Below are positions 52,558 through 61,920 of a stretch of DNA of 64,000 nucleotides, one piece after another. The position numbers and the translations under genes are program-made. Source of the stretch: an uncultured Eubacteriales bacterium. Lineage in GTDB: Bacteria > Bacillota > Clostridia > Oscillospirales > CAG-382. The stretch is from positions 1-64,000 of the forward strand of contig URCT01000001.1 in NCBI GenBank assembly GCA_900546385.1, read 5' to 3'. How positions within the stretch are numbered: the first letter of the stretch is position 1; every line of letters starts with the position of its first letter. A model generated the notes under the pieces. It was given only the letters and a program-made list of their open reading frames with translations. It was not told the origin of the DNA and searched no databases.

Positions 52558-54537
52558 TTAAAACCGATACGGATTTTTGGAGGCAAACCACACGATCTGC
52601 TCAGCGCTGCTGCGTCCAAGCGAAAACGTGACGTTGTACTTTGCGTCCTCGTTGACGCGCGTCGCGCGAAGCACGATCTTATTTTCGCCCTTATGAAGCC
52701 GGACATTTTCCAAATGCACGTTTTCCGCCGTCCAGTTATCACAGTTTTCACGCTCTCCGACACATTCGCCGTTGACATACAGCGCAAACGGCGCACTGTG
52801 TCCGACCTGAATGCAGACATTCACATCGTCCGGCACAACGAGAATCCGGGAAAGATACGCGGTACACGGCCCACGGAAGCCGAAGAAATCCGAAAGCCGG
52901 AAGCTGTCCTCCGGAATGCTTGCAAGCGTCTGCTCGACAATCGGGCTTGCATACTCTCGGTCAAGCGGTGCGAAAAGTGCCGTTTCATCGGCAAAGTCCG
53001 TCTTGGTGTCCGGAAAGAAATTCAAGTGGAAATCTCTTTTTTTATCGGTATCCGTGCCGGGAATGCAGGATTCGGCCATCAGCGCGGAGTAGGGATACTT
53101 TTCGGAAAAATGCGCCAGAATGCGCTCGGTGTTGCAGATCGGCTCGGTGCGCCAGAAAGGCCCGGTCAATTTCCACGGCGTCGCTCCGGCAAGGCCGAAC
53201 GACGTTTCAAGCACGGTTTTGCCGTTCTCGGTGACCGTGACCGGGAAAATGTTGCGGTCGTACACAAGTTCCGTATCGTCCGGCAAGAAGAATTCCACCG
53301 GCACCGATAGTTTTTCACCCGGCGCAAGCACAATCGAAACGTGCGGCATCCGGCAGAGAATGCCGCCTGCTTCGCCGATGTCCACGGAGTACGCGTGTGT
53401 GCTGTCGCTGCGGTTCTCGAAGCATAACGTCACGTTGCGCGTTTGACCGAGCGCAATCGACGGGTCTTGCTTCTCATATTTGGCAAAGAAGCCAAGCTCC
53501 GGCTGCTTTTCAAAGCCAAACGAAACCTCCGGTGCGCCCGAAAGCGTTACTTCGGTATTGACATTTTTGCAGAATTCCACGCCGATATGCGCGATATCTT
53601 CGGCAAGGTCGAAGATCTTATTGCTGCGGCGGTTGCTCTTTACGCCGAGCGCATAGGGAATCTCGGTCAAACCATAGGCACGCATGAGTTCGTCCGCGCC
53701 GCGCAGTATCCCGATAACCGCGCCGGCTGTCGCACAGGTGCAGTCGGTATCAAAGCCGCAGTTAAGCGCAAGCATGCTGGTTTTGATGATATCGTTTTCA
53801 CCGAGCAGCAGTGCCATGAGCGTAATCCCCATGTTCTGAAGCATATTGGTGCAGTCTGGATGCCCATAGCGGAACAGCAGCTTGGTGAGCACGGTTTTGC
53901 TGTCTTTGTAGGTATCGCACAGCGACAGCACATAGATAACAAGCCCATAAAACGGCGATGCTTCCGGCACGACGGCAAGAGCGTGTGCAATAAGGTCGGC
54001 CATTTTTGTCTTTTCGTCCGCAAAAAAGGCTTCGCTTTCGAGCGCCGCTAAAAAGCGTTCGGCGTCGATGGATTCGCCATAATGGTCAAGGCAGCCGTCG
54101 CGTGAAGCAAACTCTGCCGCAAGCGCCGGATTGCCGACGGCCACTGCTGCCCAGATTTCCGAACGAATCGGACAGCCCATACCGTTTCGGTAATAATCGT
54201 TGCAGAATTTACCGGAAACCGGCGGATAGATGCCGCGCTTGAAGTTTTTGCGCATGACAGCGTATTCGCCCGGCGAATAGGCGCAGTGCGTGACAAAGCG
54301 TTCGAGAAGGTCAAACGACGTAAAAGCCGCGCCCTTTTGCTCCAAAACGTCAAGCCACAGGATCTGCAGATCGAGGTCGTCGTTGGGGAGCTCGCAGTTG
54401 ATCATTTCCGGCATGAACGGAAGCTCCATCGGCATTTTGACGCCCTCATGCGGCGCGCCGATATTGCCGGAGACCGCTTTTCCGATAAAGCAGCCATAGA
54501 CTTTATCCAGATAGGTTTTATAAGATAGATTACGCAT
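52558..54537 (-). CDS. ADP-ribosylglycohydrolase-family protein with large C-terminal beta domain
   Basis: 659 residues from ATG 54537, which has AAAGGAGAG in front; the in-frame start at 54663 is upstream of the promoter. The ADP_ribosyl_GH fold spans ~1-345: YGCFIGKAVSGNIGAPHEG, PNDDLDLQILWLD and GFDTDCTCATAGAVIG with metal-binding Asp residues. The C-terminal ~300 residues are beta-rich and end in a jelly-roll-like part (APFALYVNGECVGERENC; KGENKIVLRATRV), as in sugar-acting enzymes. Some family members act on nucleosides or glycosides rather than proteins. Substrate unknown. Confidence 0.8.
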   Translation of the reverse strand: MRNLSYKTYLDKVYGCFIGKAVSGNIGAPHEGVKMPMELPFMPEMINCELPNDDLDLQILWLDVLEQKGAAFTSFDLLERFVTHCAYSPGEYAVMRKNFKRGIYPPVSGKFCNDYYRNGMGCPIRSEIWAAVAVGNPALAAEFASRDGCLDHYGESIDAERFLAALESEAFFADEKTKMADLIAHALAVVPEASPFYGLVIYVLSLCDTYKDSKTVLTKLLFRYGHPDCTNMLQNMGITLMALLLGENDIIKTSMLALNCGFDTDCTCATAGAVIGILRGADELMRAYGLTEIPYALGVKSNRRSNKIFDLAEDIAHIGVEFCKNVNTEVTLSGAPEVSFGFEKQPELGFFAKYEKQDPSIALGQTRNVTLCFENRSDSTHAYSVDIGEAGGILCRMPHVSIVLAPGEKLSVPVEFFLPDDTELVYDRNIFPVTVTENGKTVLETSFGLAGATPWKLTGPFWRTEPICNTERILAHFSEKYPYSALMAESCIPGTDTDKKRDFHLNFFPDTKTDFADETALFAPLDREYASPIVEQTLASIPEDSFRLSDFFGFRGPCTAYLSRILVVPDDVNVCIQVGHSAPFALYVNGECVGERENCDNWTAENVHLENVRLHKGENKIVLRATRVNEDAKYNVTFSLGRSSAEQIVWFASKNPYRF

Positions 54538-54568
54538 AAATACTCTCCTTTTTTTGTGTGTTTTGCTT

Positions 54569-54597
54569 ATTGTACTATGCAGCTTTTGGTTTTGCAA
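54569..54597 (-). promoter_or_regulatory. Promoter of the ADP-ribosylglycohydrolase-like gene
   Basis: TTGCAA (54592-54597), a 17-base spacer and TACAAT (54569-54574) on the minus strand, about 32 bases before the start codon. Confidence 0.75.
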
Positions 54598-54636
54598 GTG
54601 GTTTTCGAAAAAAACATAAAATAATGCAAAATTTAC

Positions 54637-54678
54637 GCCCTTTTTCCGGAAACAGCGGAACAAAAAGGGTGCTTTTTT
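54637..54678 (+). terminator. Orphan terminator-like hairpin
   Basis: GCCCTTTTTCCG and CGGAACAAAAAGGG can pair with a small bulge, and six T follow at 54673-54678. No plus-strand gene lies upstream, so what it would terminate is unclear. Confidence 0.45.
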
Positions 54679-54751
54679 CGTCTTTCAGGCATACGGGGGA
54701 GAAAGCTGTCGAAAAAAAGCTTAAATTCTCCTTAAAATTTCAAAAAAACTC

Positions 54752-54780
54752 TTGTGCAAAATCAAAATATAGTGTATTAT
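54752..54780 (+). promoter_or_regulatory. Promoter of the SLH surface protein gene
   Basis: TTGTGC (54752-54757), a 17-base spacer and TATTAT (54775-54780), 55 bases before the start codon. Confidence 0.6.
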
Positions 54781-54834
54781 ATATGTGATAATAACTATTT
54801 GTAGTGTTTTGACGCAACAGAAAGGATGGACGCT

Positions 54835-57800
54835 ATGAACAACGGAAAGGGAAATAAACTGAAACTTGCCGCAAAGCTTGCCGGTTCTTTGTGCGCCGCG
54901 GTGCTTTTGACAGGCTCGCTCGGCGTTTCCGCCGCAAAGCTCACCGATATCGACGGACATTGGTCCAAGGACTACGTGGAATACGGTGTACAGAAAGGCT
55001 ACATCAACGGCTATGAGGACGGCTCGTTCCGGCCGGAGGCCACGGTGAACCGTGCCGAGTTTTCCAAAATGATTAATGCCTCTGTCGGCATTGCCAAAAC
55101 GGCCGATATCTCCTTTAACGATATTTCGTCCGGGGATTGGTACTACCAAGAGGTGCGCAAAGCCGTCTATGCCGGCTACACCAACGGCTATGAGGACGAT
55201 ACCTTCCGCGCGGAAAACAGCATCACGCGTGAAGAAGCCGCCGTTATTCTGTCCCGAATCGCTACGCGTGCCGAAAAAACCAAGTCGCTGTCCTCTTTCA
55301 GAGATACCGACGAAATTGCCGATTGGGCGGAGGATGCATTTGAGCTTGTCTGCTCCAAGGGCTATATCACCGGCGACGAGCAAAAGCGTTTGCAGCCGAA
55401 GGGCTTGTTGACACGCGGACAGGCGGCAAAAATCATCTATTCTCTTATCACGACCGAAAACATCTGTGCCAAGGATTACACGATAAGTGCCTTCAATCCG
55501 ACCTGCTCGGAAACCATTTTCACGGGCGATGTGATTTTCTCGTCCAACCTTTTGAAAAGCTCGCTTTCGCTGGATGGCTGCCGCATTCTCGGAATGCTAA
55601 AAATTTCCGGCAGAGGCGGTGCGGAGATTTCCGCCAAGGATTCTCATATCGGAGCAATCGAAGTGAAGGGCGCCGACCCGACCATCACGCTTGCGGACAG
55701 CTATGCCAAGTATGTGTATTTGGATGCACCGGCAAGCCTTGCCGGTTCGCGGTACGGCACGGTGTATTTGTCCGGCGACAATCTTGTTTCCGGTACGGTT
55801 GAAATAAACGCCAAGCCTGAAAAGACCGTGATTTCGACCGATTCGATCGTGCGCTTCGGCGATCTGCCGCTTTTGGAAATTACCAAAAAAGCATCGGTTA
55901 CCGTGCAGAGCGGCAAAATTGCTTCCATGACGGTTGCTTCCGGTGCGCAAGGCAGCGTGATTACGCTTTCGAATGATGTCGAGGTGGATAACCTCACAGT
56001 CAACGCCGCCGTTTCTTTCCGAGGCAAGGGCGAAATCGCAAGTGCTGTGAACAATGTGAGCGGTGTTACCTACGAAACAAGACCGAACAAGGTGACCGGC
56101 AAGGATTCTTCGTCCGGTTCTTCGGGCGAAACTGATCCGGACGGCTATTTCTCACCGTCCTTAATATCTCCCTCCAAGAGTGAGACCGGCGTTTCGATCG
56201 GCACGGATATCGTTTTGGCTTTCGGCCGGACGGTATATGATGCGGATGGCGACAATCTGACGGAATCCTACATTCGCCGGAATTTTGAGCTTCACCGTTC
56301 CTCCGCAACCGGCACGGAAATCAGCTTTGATGTTTCCATGTCCTCCGCACACCGTCAGATCACGCTTGTGCCCGATGAAAAGCTTGACTACGGCACGCGT
56401 TATTATGTGGTTGCCAAGGCCGGTGTTTTAACCGATACGAACGGCAACAAAAACTCCGCTATTTCCACTTACTTTACGACGGTTTCCTCCGGTTCGTCTT
56501 CGTCGGATACCTCGTCGAAAATCACGTTCTCGCCGAAAAACGGTGCTTCTGACGTTTCCACCTCCGGGAAAATGACCATCACCTTCTCTTCGGCTGTATA
56601 TGACCTCGACGGCGACACGCCGACCTCCTCGTATCTCTCCCGTCAGGCGATCGAGCTTCGCGAAAAGAGCACGAGCGGAACGACCGTGCCGATCTCGGTT
56701 ACCATCAACTCGACGCGCAAGGTGTTGACCGTAACGCCGGAGGAAGTCTTAAAAGTCAACACGCGCTACTACCTGATCGTGCTTGACCGCAAGCTTATGT
56801 ATTCGAATAAATCCAAAATTGCACGCAGCTATGTGAACTTCACCACCTCCGGCGAATTGGATGTGACCATCTCTCCGGCAAACGGCGCAACCGGTGTGGC
56901 GATTGATGAAGAAATCAAGCTGTCGTTCAATACCGAAATCTTCCGTCCGTCCGGCTCGAATGTGACGCAAACCTACCTTGCCGAGCAGGCCATCGAGTTA
57001 CGCAAATCCTCCGCGACCGGCACGAAGATCAGCTGTACGGCGGTATTAAATTCCGACCGCAAGACCGTTCGCCTGATCCCGTCCGAACTGGAGCCGGGCA
57101 CACGGTATTATATCGTTCTTCCGGCCGGCAAGCTTGCCGGTGAAGGCGGCGAGGAAAACAAAAAGATTACGAGCTACTTTACGACGGCAAACGCCATGAC
57201 GCCGGCCTTTAATCCGGCAAACGGTGCAACCGATGTTTCGCCGACCGACAATATCGTGATTAAATTCTCCGATGCGCTGTACGATAAGGATAAGAAACCG
57301 ATCACGGCAGAGTATGTTGCGGAAAAGGTGGTTGTTCTCAAGAAAAACTCCTCCTCCGGCACGGCAATCCCGTTTGAAGTGGCAGTCGCTTCCGATTACA
57401 AGAGCTTTACCGTAAAACCGAAAACGTCGTTTGTCACCAATGCTTCTTATTATGTTGCGGTCAACCGCAATACCCTGTACAACGAAAGCGGCAAGGCCAA
57501 TACCGCCGGAAGCAGCCTGTTCAAAACCTCGTATTCCAACGCTCCCGATTTCTTACCGTACAACGGTGAAAAAAACGTTGAAGTCGGCTCGACCATCCAG
57601 ATTACCTTCGACCGCAGGATGTATGCCATCGGCGGTGCCGAGTTAACGACCAACTATGTCCGCAACAACGTTGTTGAGCTGTACAAGGGCAGCGAAGACG
57701 GCACGGCAGTGGCCTTCAGCGTTACGCTCAGCTCCGACAAGCAGACCATCACCATAAAGCCGAGTACCAAGCTTTCCGGCGAAACCAAATATGTTGTCGT

Positions 57801-59085
57801 GCTTCGCAAGGCGTCGCTTGAGGATTCCGGCGGCAACGAAAATGCGCTGTATACCTCCACCTTCACAACCGCGGAAGCTGTAAGCACCGGCATCACCGTA
57901 ACGCCTGCCAAAGCGACTACCGGTGTTTCGGTATCGACGAAGATTACCGTTGAATTCGAAAGTGCCGTATACCGCACCGGCGGCAGCGTCGTATCGAACG
58001 CATACTTAGTCAATAACGTTTTCGAACTTCGCAAGGGTTCGTCCTCCTCCGGCAAGAAGATCGAATGCACGGCAGAAATGGACGCAAAGAACCGCGTGAT
58101 GACCATCACACCGACCGAGGATCTCGAAAAGAGCACGACCTATTATCTGCGCATTCTTTCCGGCTCGCTCCAATACGGCGACGGTACCACTAAGGTTCCT
58201 GCCTATTCCTCGTACTTCACCACCGGCGACGGCAAACCGGTCGTTTCCTCCCTCAAAGTGGTGGAAGCCGGTGCCTCGCAGCTTGTTTGCGAAGTCATCA
58301 GCTCTTCTGACGGCAACGTAACGGTTTCGGCTCTCGACGGCGGCAAAACGGTAAGCACCGCAACGACCGCTGTCACCGCAGGCACGGCGACCCGTGTGAC
58401 GGTAGCTGACCTTGCCAGCAACCACACCTATACGCTGAGTGCCGTGGTGCAGAGCACGGGCGGTGAGCTTTCGGCTTCTCGTACCGTTTCCGGCAAGACC
58501 ACAACGCCCTTTACCTTTGCTGTGGCCGATAAGACCGATACGACCTTAACGGTCAACATTCAAACCAACTGCAAGGGAACGCTCGATATCACCTATACCG
58601 AACGCAAGACCGGCAAAAAGGAAACCCGTGTCACCGGCCTTCTCTTGGAAAAGGATACCAAACGCGATTTCGTGATTTCTGACCTTACGCCGAGCACCGA
58701 ATACGATGTGACGGCCACCTTTACTGATCTGCTTGACGGAAGCTATACGGTGTCTGACCGTGTAACGACCGCCGCCGCACAAAAAGAGGTGTTAGAGATC
58801 ACCGGTTTGACGCTCATTTCCTCGACCGGCGACATATACGAAGCCGATGTCAAGGACGGCAAAGCATCGCTTACCATCGAAAAGGCCGAATATATCACCT
58901 TGAAGGGCGCATCCTCGGTTGCCAATGCCAAATTCACCTTCAACGGCGAAACCGTGGATCCGGATACCGTTTCGGGAAAAATCACTGTTACTCCCGGTGA
59001 AGATACCACCGTTGCCGTGACATTGACCTCCGGTGTGACCGGAACGGTTGTGAAAGCGACCCTTACGGTTTCGGTTCGCAAATAA
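54835..59085 (+). CDS. SLH-domain surface protein with six Ig-like (Big_5) repeats
   Basis: 1416 residues from ATG 54835, eight bases after AAAGGA; the ATG at 54826 directly touches that site. Signal peptide to about residue 33 (LCAAVLLTGSLGVSAA). Three SLH domains (~34-205) carry GYINGYEDGSFRPEATVNRAEF, GYTNGYEDDTFRAENSITREE and GYITGDEQKRLQPKGLLTR; these bind secondary wall polymer. A beta-rich spacer (~215-420) precedes six repeats of the Big_5 type, each with S/NPANGATDVS-like and YY-VV-like segments (~440-1130). The C-terminal ~280 residues are fibronectin-like. A likely S-layer or large surface-display protein; no enzymatic domain seen. Confidence 0.92.
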   Translation: MNNGKGNKLKLAAKLAGSLCAAVLLTGSLGVSAAKLTDIDGHWSKDYVEYGVQKGYINGYEDGSFRPEATVNRAEFSKMINASVGIAKTADISFNDISSGDWYYQEVRKAVYAGYTNGYEDDTFRAENSITREEAAVILSRIATRAEKTKSLSSFRDTDEIADWAEDAFELVCSKGYITGDEQKRLQPKGLLTRGQAAKIIYSLITTENICAKDYTISAFNPTCSETIFTGDVIFSSNLLKSSLSLDGCRILGMLKISGRGGAEISAKDSHIGAIEVKGADPTITLADSYAKYVYLDAPASLAGSRYGTVYLSGDNLVSGTVEINAKPEKTVISTDSIVRFGDLPLLEITKKASVTVQSGKIASMTVASGAQGSVITLSNDVEVDNLTVNAAVSFRGKGEIASAVNNVSGVTYETRPNKVTGKDSSSGSSGETDPDGYFSPSLISPSKSETGVSIGTDIVLAFGRTVYDADGDNLTESYIRRNFELHRSSATGTEISFDVSMSSAHRQITLVPDEKLDYGTRYYVVAKAGVLTDTNGNKNSAISTYFTTVSSGSSSSDTSSKITFSPKNGASDVSTSGKMTITFSSAVYDLDGDTPTSSYLSRQAIELREKSTSGTTVPISVTINSTRKVLTVTPEEVLKVNTRYYLIVLDRKLMYSNKSKIARSYVNFTTSGELDVTISPANGATGVAIDEEIKLSFNTEIFRPSGSNVTQTYLAEQAIELRKSSATGTKISCTAVLNSDRKTVRLIPSELEPGTRYYIVLPAGKLAGEGGEENKKITSYFTTANAMTPAFNPANGATDVSPTDNIVIKFSDALYDKDKKPITAEYVAEKVVVLKKNSSSGTAIPFEVAVASDYKSFTVKPKTSFVTNASYYVAVNRNTLYNESGKANTAGSSLFKTSYSNAPDFLPYNGEKNVEVGSTIQITFDRRMYAIGGAELTTNYVRNNVVELYKGSEDGTAVAFSVTLSSDKQTITIKPSTKLSGETKYVVVLRKASLEDSGGNENALYTSTFTTAEAVSTGITVTPAKATTGVSVSTKITVEFESAVYRTGGSVVSNAYLVNNVFELRKGSSSSGKKIECTAEMDAKNRVMTITPTEDLEKSTTYYLRILSGSLQYGDGTTKVPAYSSYFTTGDGKPVVSSLKVVEAGASQLVCEVISSSDGNVTVSALDGGKTVSTATTAVTAGTATRVTVADLASNHTYTLSAVVQSTGGELSASRTVSGKTTTPFTFAVADKTDTTLTVNIQTNCKGTLDITYTERKTGKKETRVTGLLLEKDTKRDFVISDLTPSTEYDVTATFTDLLDGSYTVSDRVTTAAAQKEVLEITGLTLISSTGDIYEADVKDGKASLTIEKAEYITLKGASSVANAKFTFNGETVDPDTVSGKITVTPGEDTTVAVTLTSGVTGTVVKATLTVSVRK

Positions 59086-59106
59086 TACGCATTCAAATAA
59101 AGAAAC

Positions 59107-59140
59107 AACGGCACACCGCATCAAGCGCGGTGTGCCGTTT
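59107..59140 (+). terminator. Terminator of the SLH protein gene
   Basis: AACGGCACACCGC pairs with GCGGTGTGCCGTT (59107-59119 with 59127-59139), followed by a short T-rich end. Confidence 0.8.
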
Positions 59141-59146
59141 GTTTGA

Positions 59147-59187
59147 CATAAAAAATCCTTTACGGCTTGTGTTTCCGTAAAGGATTT
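59147..59187 (-). terminator. Terminator of the amino-acid ABC operon
   Basis: AAATCCTTTACGG pairs with CCGTAAAGGATTT (59153-59165 with 59175-59187), with a T-run on the minus strand. Confidence 0.9.
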
Positions 59188-59193
59188 TGTTGT

Positions 59194-59976
59194 TTAGGAA
59201 TTGACCGTGCCTTCCAGGGATTTACTGAGGAAGGAGCGTAATTTTTCGCTTTTGGGAAAACCGAAGATTTGCTCCGGCGTGCCTTGTTCTTCGACAAGGC
59301 CGTCTGCCATGTAGATGATCCTGTCCGAAACGCCGCGGGCAAACCCGAGTTCATGCGTGACGATGATCATGGTGGTGTTTGTATCTTTTAATTCACGGAT
59401 GACGCGTAACACCTCACCGGTTAATTCCGGGTCGAGTGCGGAGGTCGGCTCGTCAAAGCACAACACGTCCGGACTCATGCTGAGTGCGCGCGCGATGGCC
59501 ACACGCTGCTGTTGGCCGCCCGAGAGCTCACACGGATAGGCAGAGGCCTTGTCGTGCAAGCCCACCTCGCGCAGCAGATCGTAGGCGCGTTCGGTGATCT
59601 GCTCCTTGGTGAGACCGTCCGGCTTTTTCTTTTCAAGCAGTTCGCTGGCAAGCGTCAGATTTTTGAGTACCGTGTACTGCGGAAACAGGTTGAACGATTG
59701 GAATACCAACCCGAAATGCAGATGGTTCTGGCGCAGCTCCTTTTCGGACAGGTGCTTTTGAACGGATGCGTTGTAGATTTCCTTGCCGTTGATGCTGATA
59801 CTGCCCGTATCCGGTGTTTCCAAAAAGTTCAAGCACCGCAAAAGCGTTGTTTTTCCGCTTCCGGAGGAGCCTAAAATCGAGAGAACCTCGCCTTTTTCCA
59901 GCGAAAAATCGATTCCCTTCAAAACTTCCAGCTTGCCGTAGCTCTTGCGGATATTTTTGACTTCGAGTAAAGACAT
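59194..59976 (-). CDS. Polar amino-acid ABC transporter, ATP-binding protein
   Basis: 260 residues. Walker [32 protein letters not shown], signature [29 protein letters not shown] and [10 protein letters not shown] are typical of GlnQ/HisP-type ATPases. It drives amino-acid uptake with the permease 15 bases upstream and the binding protein at 60844-61731. GAGGGAGG precedes the start. The amino acid cannot be named from sequence. Confidence 0.95.
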   Translation of the reverse strand: MSLLEVKNIRKSYGKLEVLKGIDFSLEKGEVLSILGSSGSGKTTLLRCLNFLETPDTGSISINGKEIYNASVQKHLSEKELRQNHLHFGLVFQSFNLFPQYTVLKNLTLASELLEKKKPDGLTKEQITERAYDLLREVGLHDKASAYPCELSGGQQQRVAIARALSMSPDVLCFDEPTSALDPELTGEVLRVIRELKDTNTTMIIVTHELGFARGVSDRIIYMADGLVEEQGTPEQIFGFPKSEKLRSFLSKSLEGTVNS

Positions 59977-59991
59977 GGCTTCCTCCCTCGT

Positions 59992-60696
59992 TTAACCTTT
60001 GTAATAGTCGAGCTTCTTTTCGATATAACCGAAGAAAAGCGTCAATACGCCGCTGAAAATGAGATAATACACGCCCGTATAGAACAGCGGCCAGACAAGG
60101 CCGTCCATTTTGGCGAACTTCTGTGCCGCCCAAATGATCTCATACACCGAAATGATGCGTGCAAGCGAGGTATCCTTGACCAAGGTGATGATTTCGTTTC
60201 CCATAGGCGGAACGATTTTTTTGACCACCTGGAAGAGAATGATCTTGAAAAAGACCTGCGTTTTGGTCATGCCGAGTACCGCACCGGCCTCATATTGGCC
60301 GCGCGGCATACTTTCGATTCCGCCGCGGTAGATTTCGGAAAAATAGCAGGCGTAGTTAATGACAAACGCCACCATGACCGCCATGAACCGGTCGGGAACG
60401 GTGAGTCCCGCAAGCGAACGAATGAGAAAACCGCTGCCGCCAAGACCGCTTGCCCATTTGCCGATAAAGCCGGGAACATAGAAAATGGCAATCAGCTGTA
60501 ACATAAGCGGCGTGCCGCGGATGATCCACACAAACACGCGCACCACCCACCGAAGCGGGCGAAAGCGGCTCATCGAGCCAAAGCTGATGATAAGCCCCAG
60601 CGGCAGAGAAAACAAAAGCGTTAAGGCGAATATTTTTAGGGTCATTCCGAAGCCCTCCAAAAGGGCAAGCGAAACGCGGATAAATTCTTCGTTCAT
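59992..60696 (-). CDS. Polar amino-acid ABC transporter, permease
   Basis: 234 residues, about five helices. The HisMQ-type signature is FVWIIRGTPLMLQLIAIFYV, and the EAA-like loop is GAVLGMTKTQVFFKIILFQ. A single permease gene suggests a homodimer. It lies between the binding protein and the ATPase; a hairpin separates it from the binding protein gene. Confidence 0.94.
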   Translation of the reverse strand: MNEEFIRVSLALLEGFGMTLKIFALTLLFSLPLGLIISFGSMSRFRPLRWVVRVFVWIIRGTPLMLQLIAIFYVPGFIGKWASGLGGSGFLIRSLAGLTVPDRFMAVMVAFVINYACYFSEIYRGGIESMPRGQYEAGAVLGMTKTQVFFKIILFQVVKKIVPPMGNEIITLVKDTSLARIISVYEIIWAAQKFAKMDGLVWPLFYTGVYYLIFSGVLTLFFGYIEKKLDYYKG

Positions 60697-60792
60697 GTCG
60701 TTTGATAAATCCTTTCAAGCGGATGCTCTTCGTATTTCTTGCGGCAGAAAACCTGACGGCGGAAAAACCGAACGATTTTCTCTCGCAAGAAA

Positions 60793-60825
60793 GGCAGAAA
60801 GCCCGTTTTTCGCGAGCTTTCTGCC
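60793..60825 (-). terminator. Intercistronic hairpin after the binding-protein gene
   Basis: GGCAGAAAGC pairs with GCTTTCTGCC (60793-60802 with 60816-60825). The minus-strand 3' side continues TTTCTTGC. It is probably a partial terminator or stabiliser that raises binding-protein output over the permease. CTCGC (60782-60786) could pair with GCGAG (60812-60816) as an alternative fold. Confidence 0.55.
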
Positions 60826-60843
60826 GGTAGGCAAAGCTTTTGA

Positions 60844-61731
60844 TTATTCGGCGTCGAGAGCGAGCGTCAGCTCGTACTTTTCGGCAAGTGCCGGAAGCGT
60901 ACCGTCGTTGTTTAATTCATCGATGATGCCGTTGACCTTTTCGGTGAGGTCGGAATCCTTGCGGAAGCCGATGCCGTATTCTTCGGAGGTGAGGGAGAGA
61001 CCGTAGGTAAGGTCGGCATAGTTGGTGCCTTCACCGGTCATGGCGTTTGCCATGGTGATATCGATGACGCAGGCATCCTCCGCACCGGCGGCCACTTCCA
61101 TGAGGGCATCTGCCTGGGTGCTGACTTCGGTTGCGGTGTAACCGGCATCGGCGATGGCGGCAGCTCCGGCAGAACCGGCTTCAGCGACAAAGGTGAGATC
61201 CTTTAAGGATTCGACGGTGGTGTAATCGGCGATCTTGTCCTTGTTCATGACGAGAACCTGTGCGTTGACGACATAGGGCTTGGAGCAGTTCATGCTGTTA
61301 ACAACTTCGTTCGTGAGGGTCATGCCGTTCCAAACGCAGTCGATGGCTTTGGAATTGAGCTCGAACACCTTGTTGTCCCAGTCGATTTCCACGAATTCGG
61401 CCTTTACACCGAGCTTTGCGGCAACGGCTTCGGCAAATTCGGTATCAAAGCCGGTCCATTGACCGTCTTCTTGGTAGTTCATGGGAGCGTATTCGGTGAT
61501 ACCGACTACGAGTGTGCCTTTGTCGGTGACGTAAGCGACATCGCTGTCTGTTTTGGTTTCATCGCCGGCCTTGTCGTCGGTGGTGTTTGCGTCTTCGCCG
61601 ACGTTCTGTTCGTTCTGAACATCTTTGTCATTCTGGTCGTCGGTCACGGTTTCTTTTTTGCCGCAGGCGGTGAAAGCGATAAAGCTGGCTGCCATCAAGA
61701 GGGCAAGTACAATAGCAAGTGTTTTTTTCAT
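60844..61731 (-). CDS. Amino-acid-binding lipoprotein of the ABC transporter
   Basis: 295 residues. Signal peptide with lipobox FTACGKK (Cys22) gives a lipid anchor. An acidic linker (~25-65) leads to an SBP_bac_3 domain: GTLVVGITEYAPMNYQ, GFDTEFAEAVAAKLGVKAEF and DNKVFELNSKAIDCVWNGMT. It captures a polar amino acid for the permease encoded next. It is the first gene of its operon, under a perfect promoter, with AAAGGAG before the ATG. Confidence 0.94.
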   Translation of the reverse strand: MKKTLAIVLALLMAASFIAFTACGKKETVTDDQNDKDVQNEQNVGEDANTTDDKAGDETKTDSDVAYVTDKGTLVVGITEYAPMNYQEDGQWTGFDTEFAEAVAAKLGVKAEFVEIDWDNKVFELNSKAIDCVWNGMTLTNEVVNSMNCSKPYVVNAQVLVMNKDKIADYTTVESLKDLTFVAEAGSAGAAAIADAGYTATEVSTQADALMEVAAGAEDACVIDITMANAMTGEGTNYADLTYGLSLTSEEYGIGFRKDSDLTEKVNGIIDELNNDGTLPALAEKYELTLALDAE

Positions 61732-61774
61732 GTTCGTTTACTCCTTTATTGCTTTAATTTACTGAAGTGAGACT

Positions 61775-61803
61775 ATTATAGCACGTCACTTTTGTTTTGT
61801 CAA
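61775..61803 (-). promoter_or_regulatory. Perfect consensus promoter of the amino-acid ABC operon
   Basis: TTGACA (61798-61803), a 17-base spacer and TATAAT (61775-61780) on the minus strand. Confidence 0.9.
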
Positions 61804-61831
61804 GGGTTTTTTCAAAATTAACAGTCACTTC

Positions 61832-61860
61832 TTGCGTTTTTCGACTTTTTGTACTATAAT
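61832..61860 (+). promoter_or_regulatory. Promoter of the DUF362 gene
   Basis: TTGCGT (61832-61837), a 17-base spacer and TATAAT (61855-61860), back to back with the ABC operon promoter. Confidence 0.7.
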
Positions 61861-61920
61861 AACAATGTTACAAAATCTGCTTTTGTGAAAAAACGGCAAA
61901 AAAGGAAAAGGAGTGTTCGT

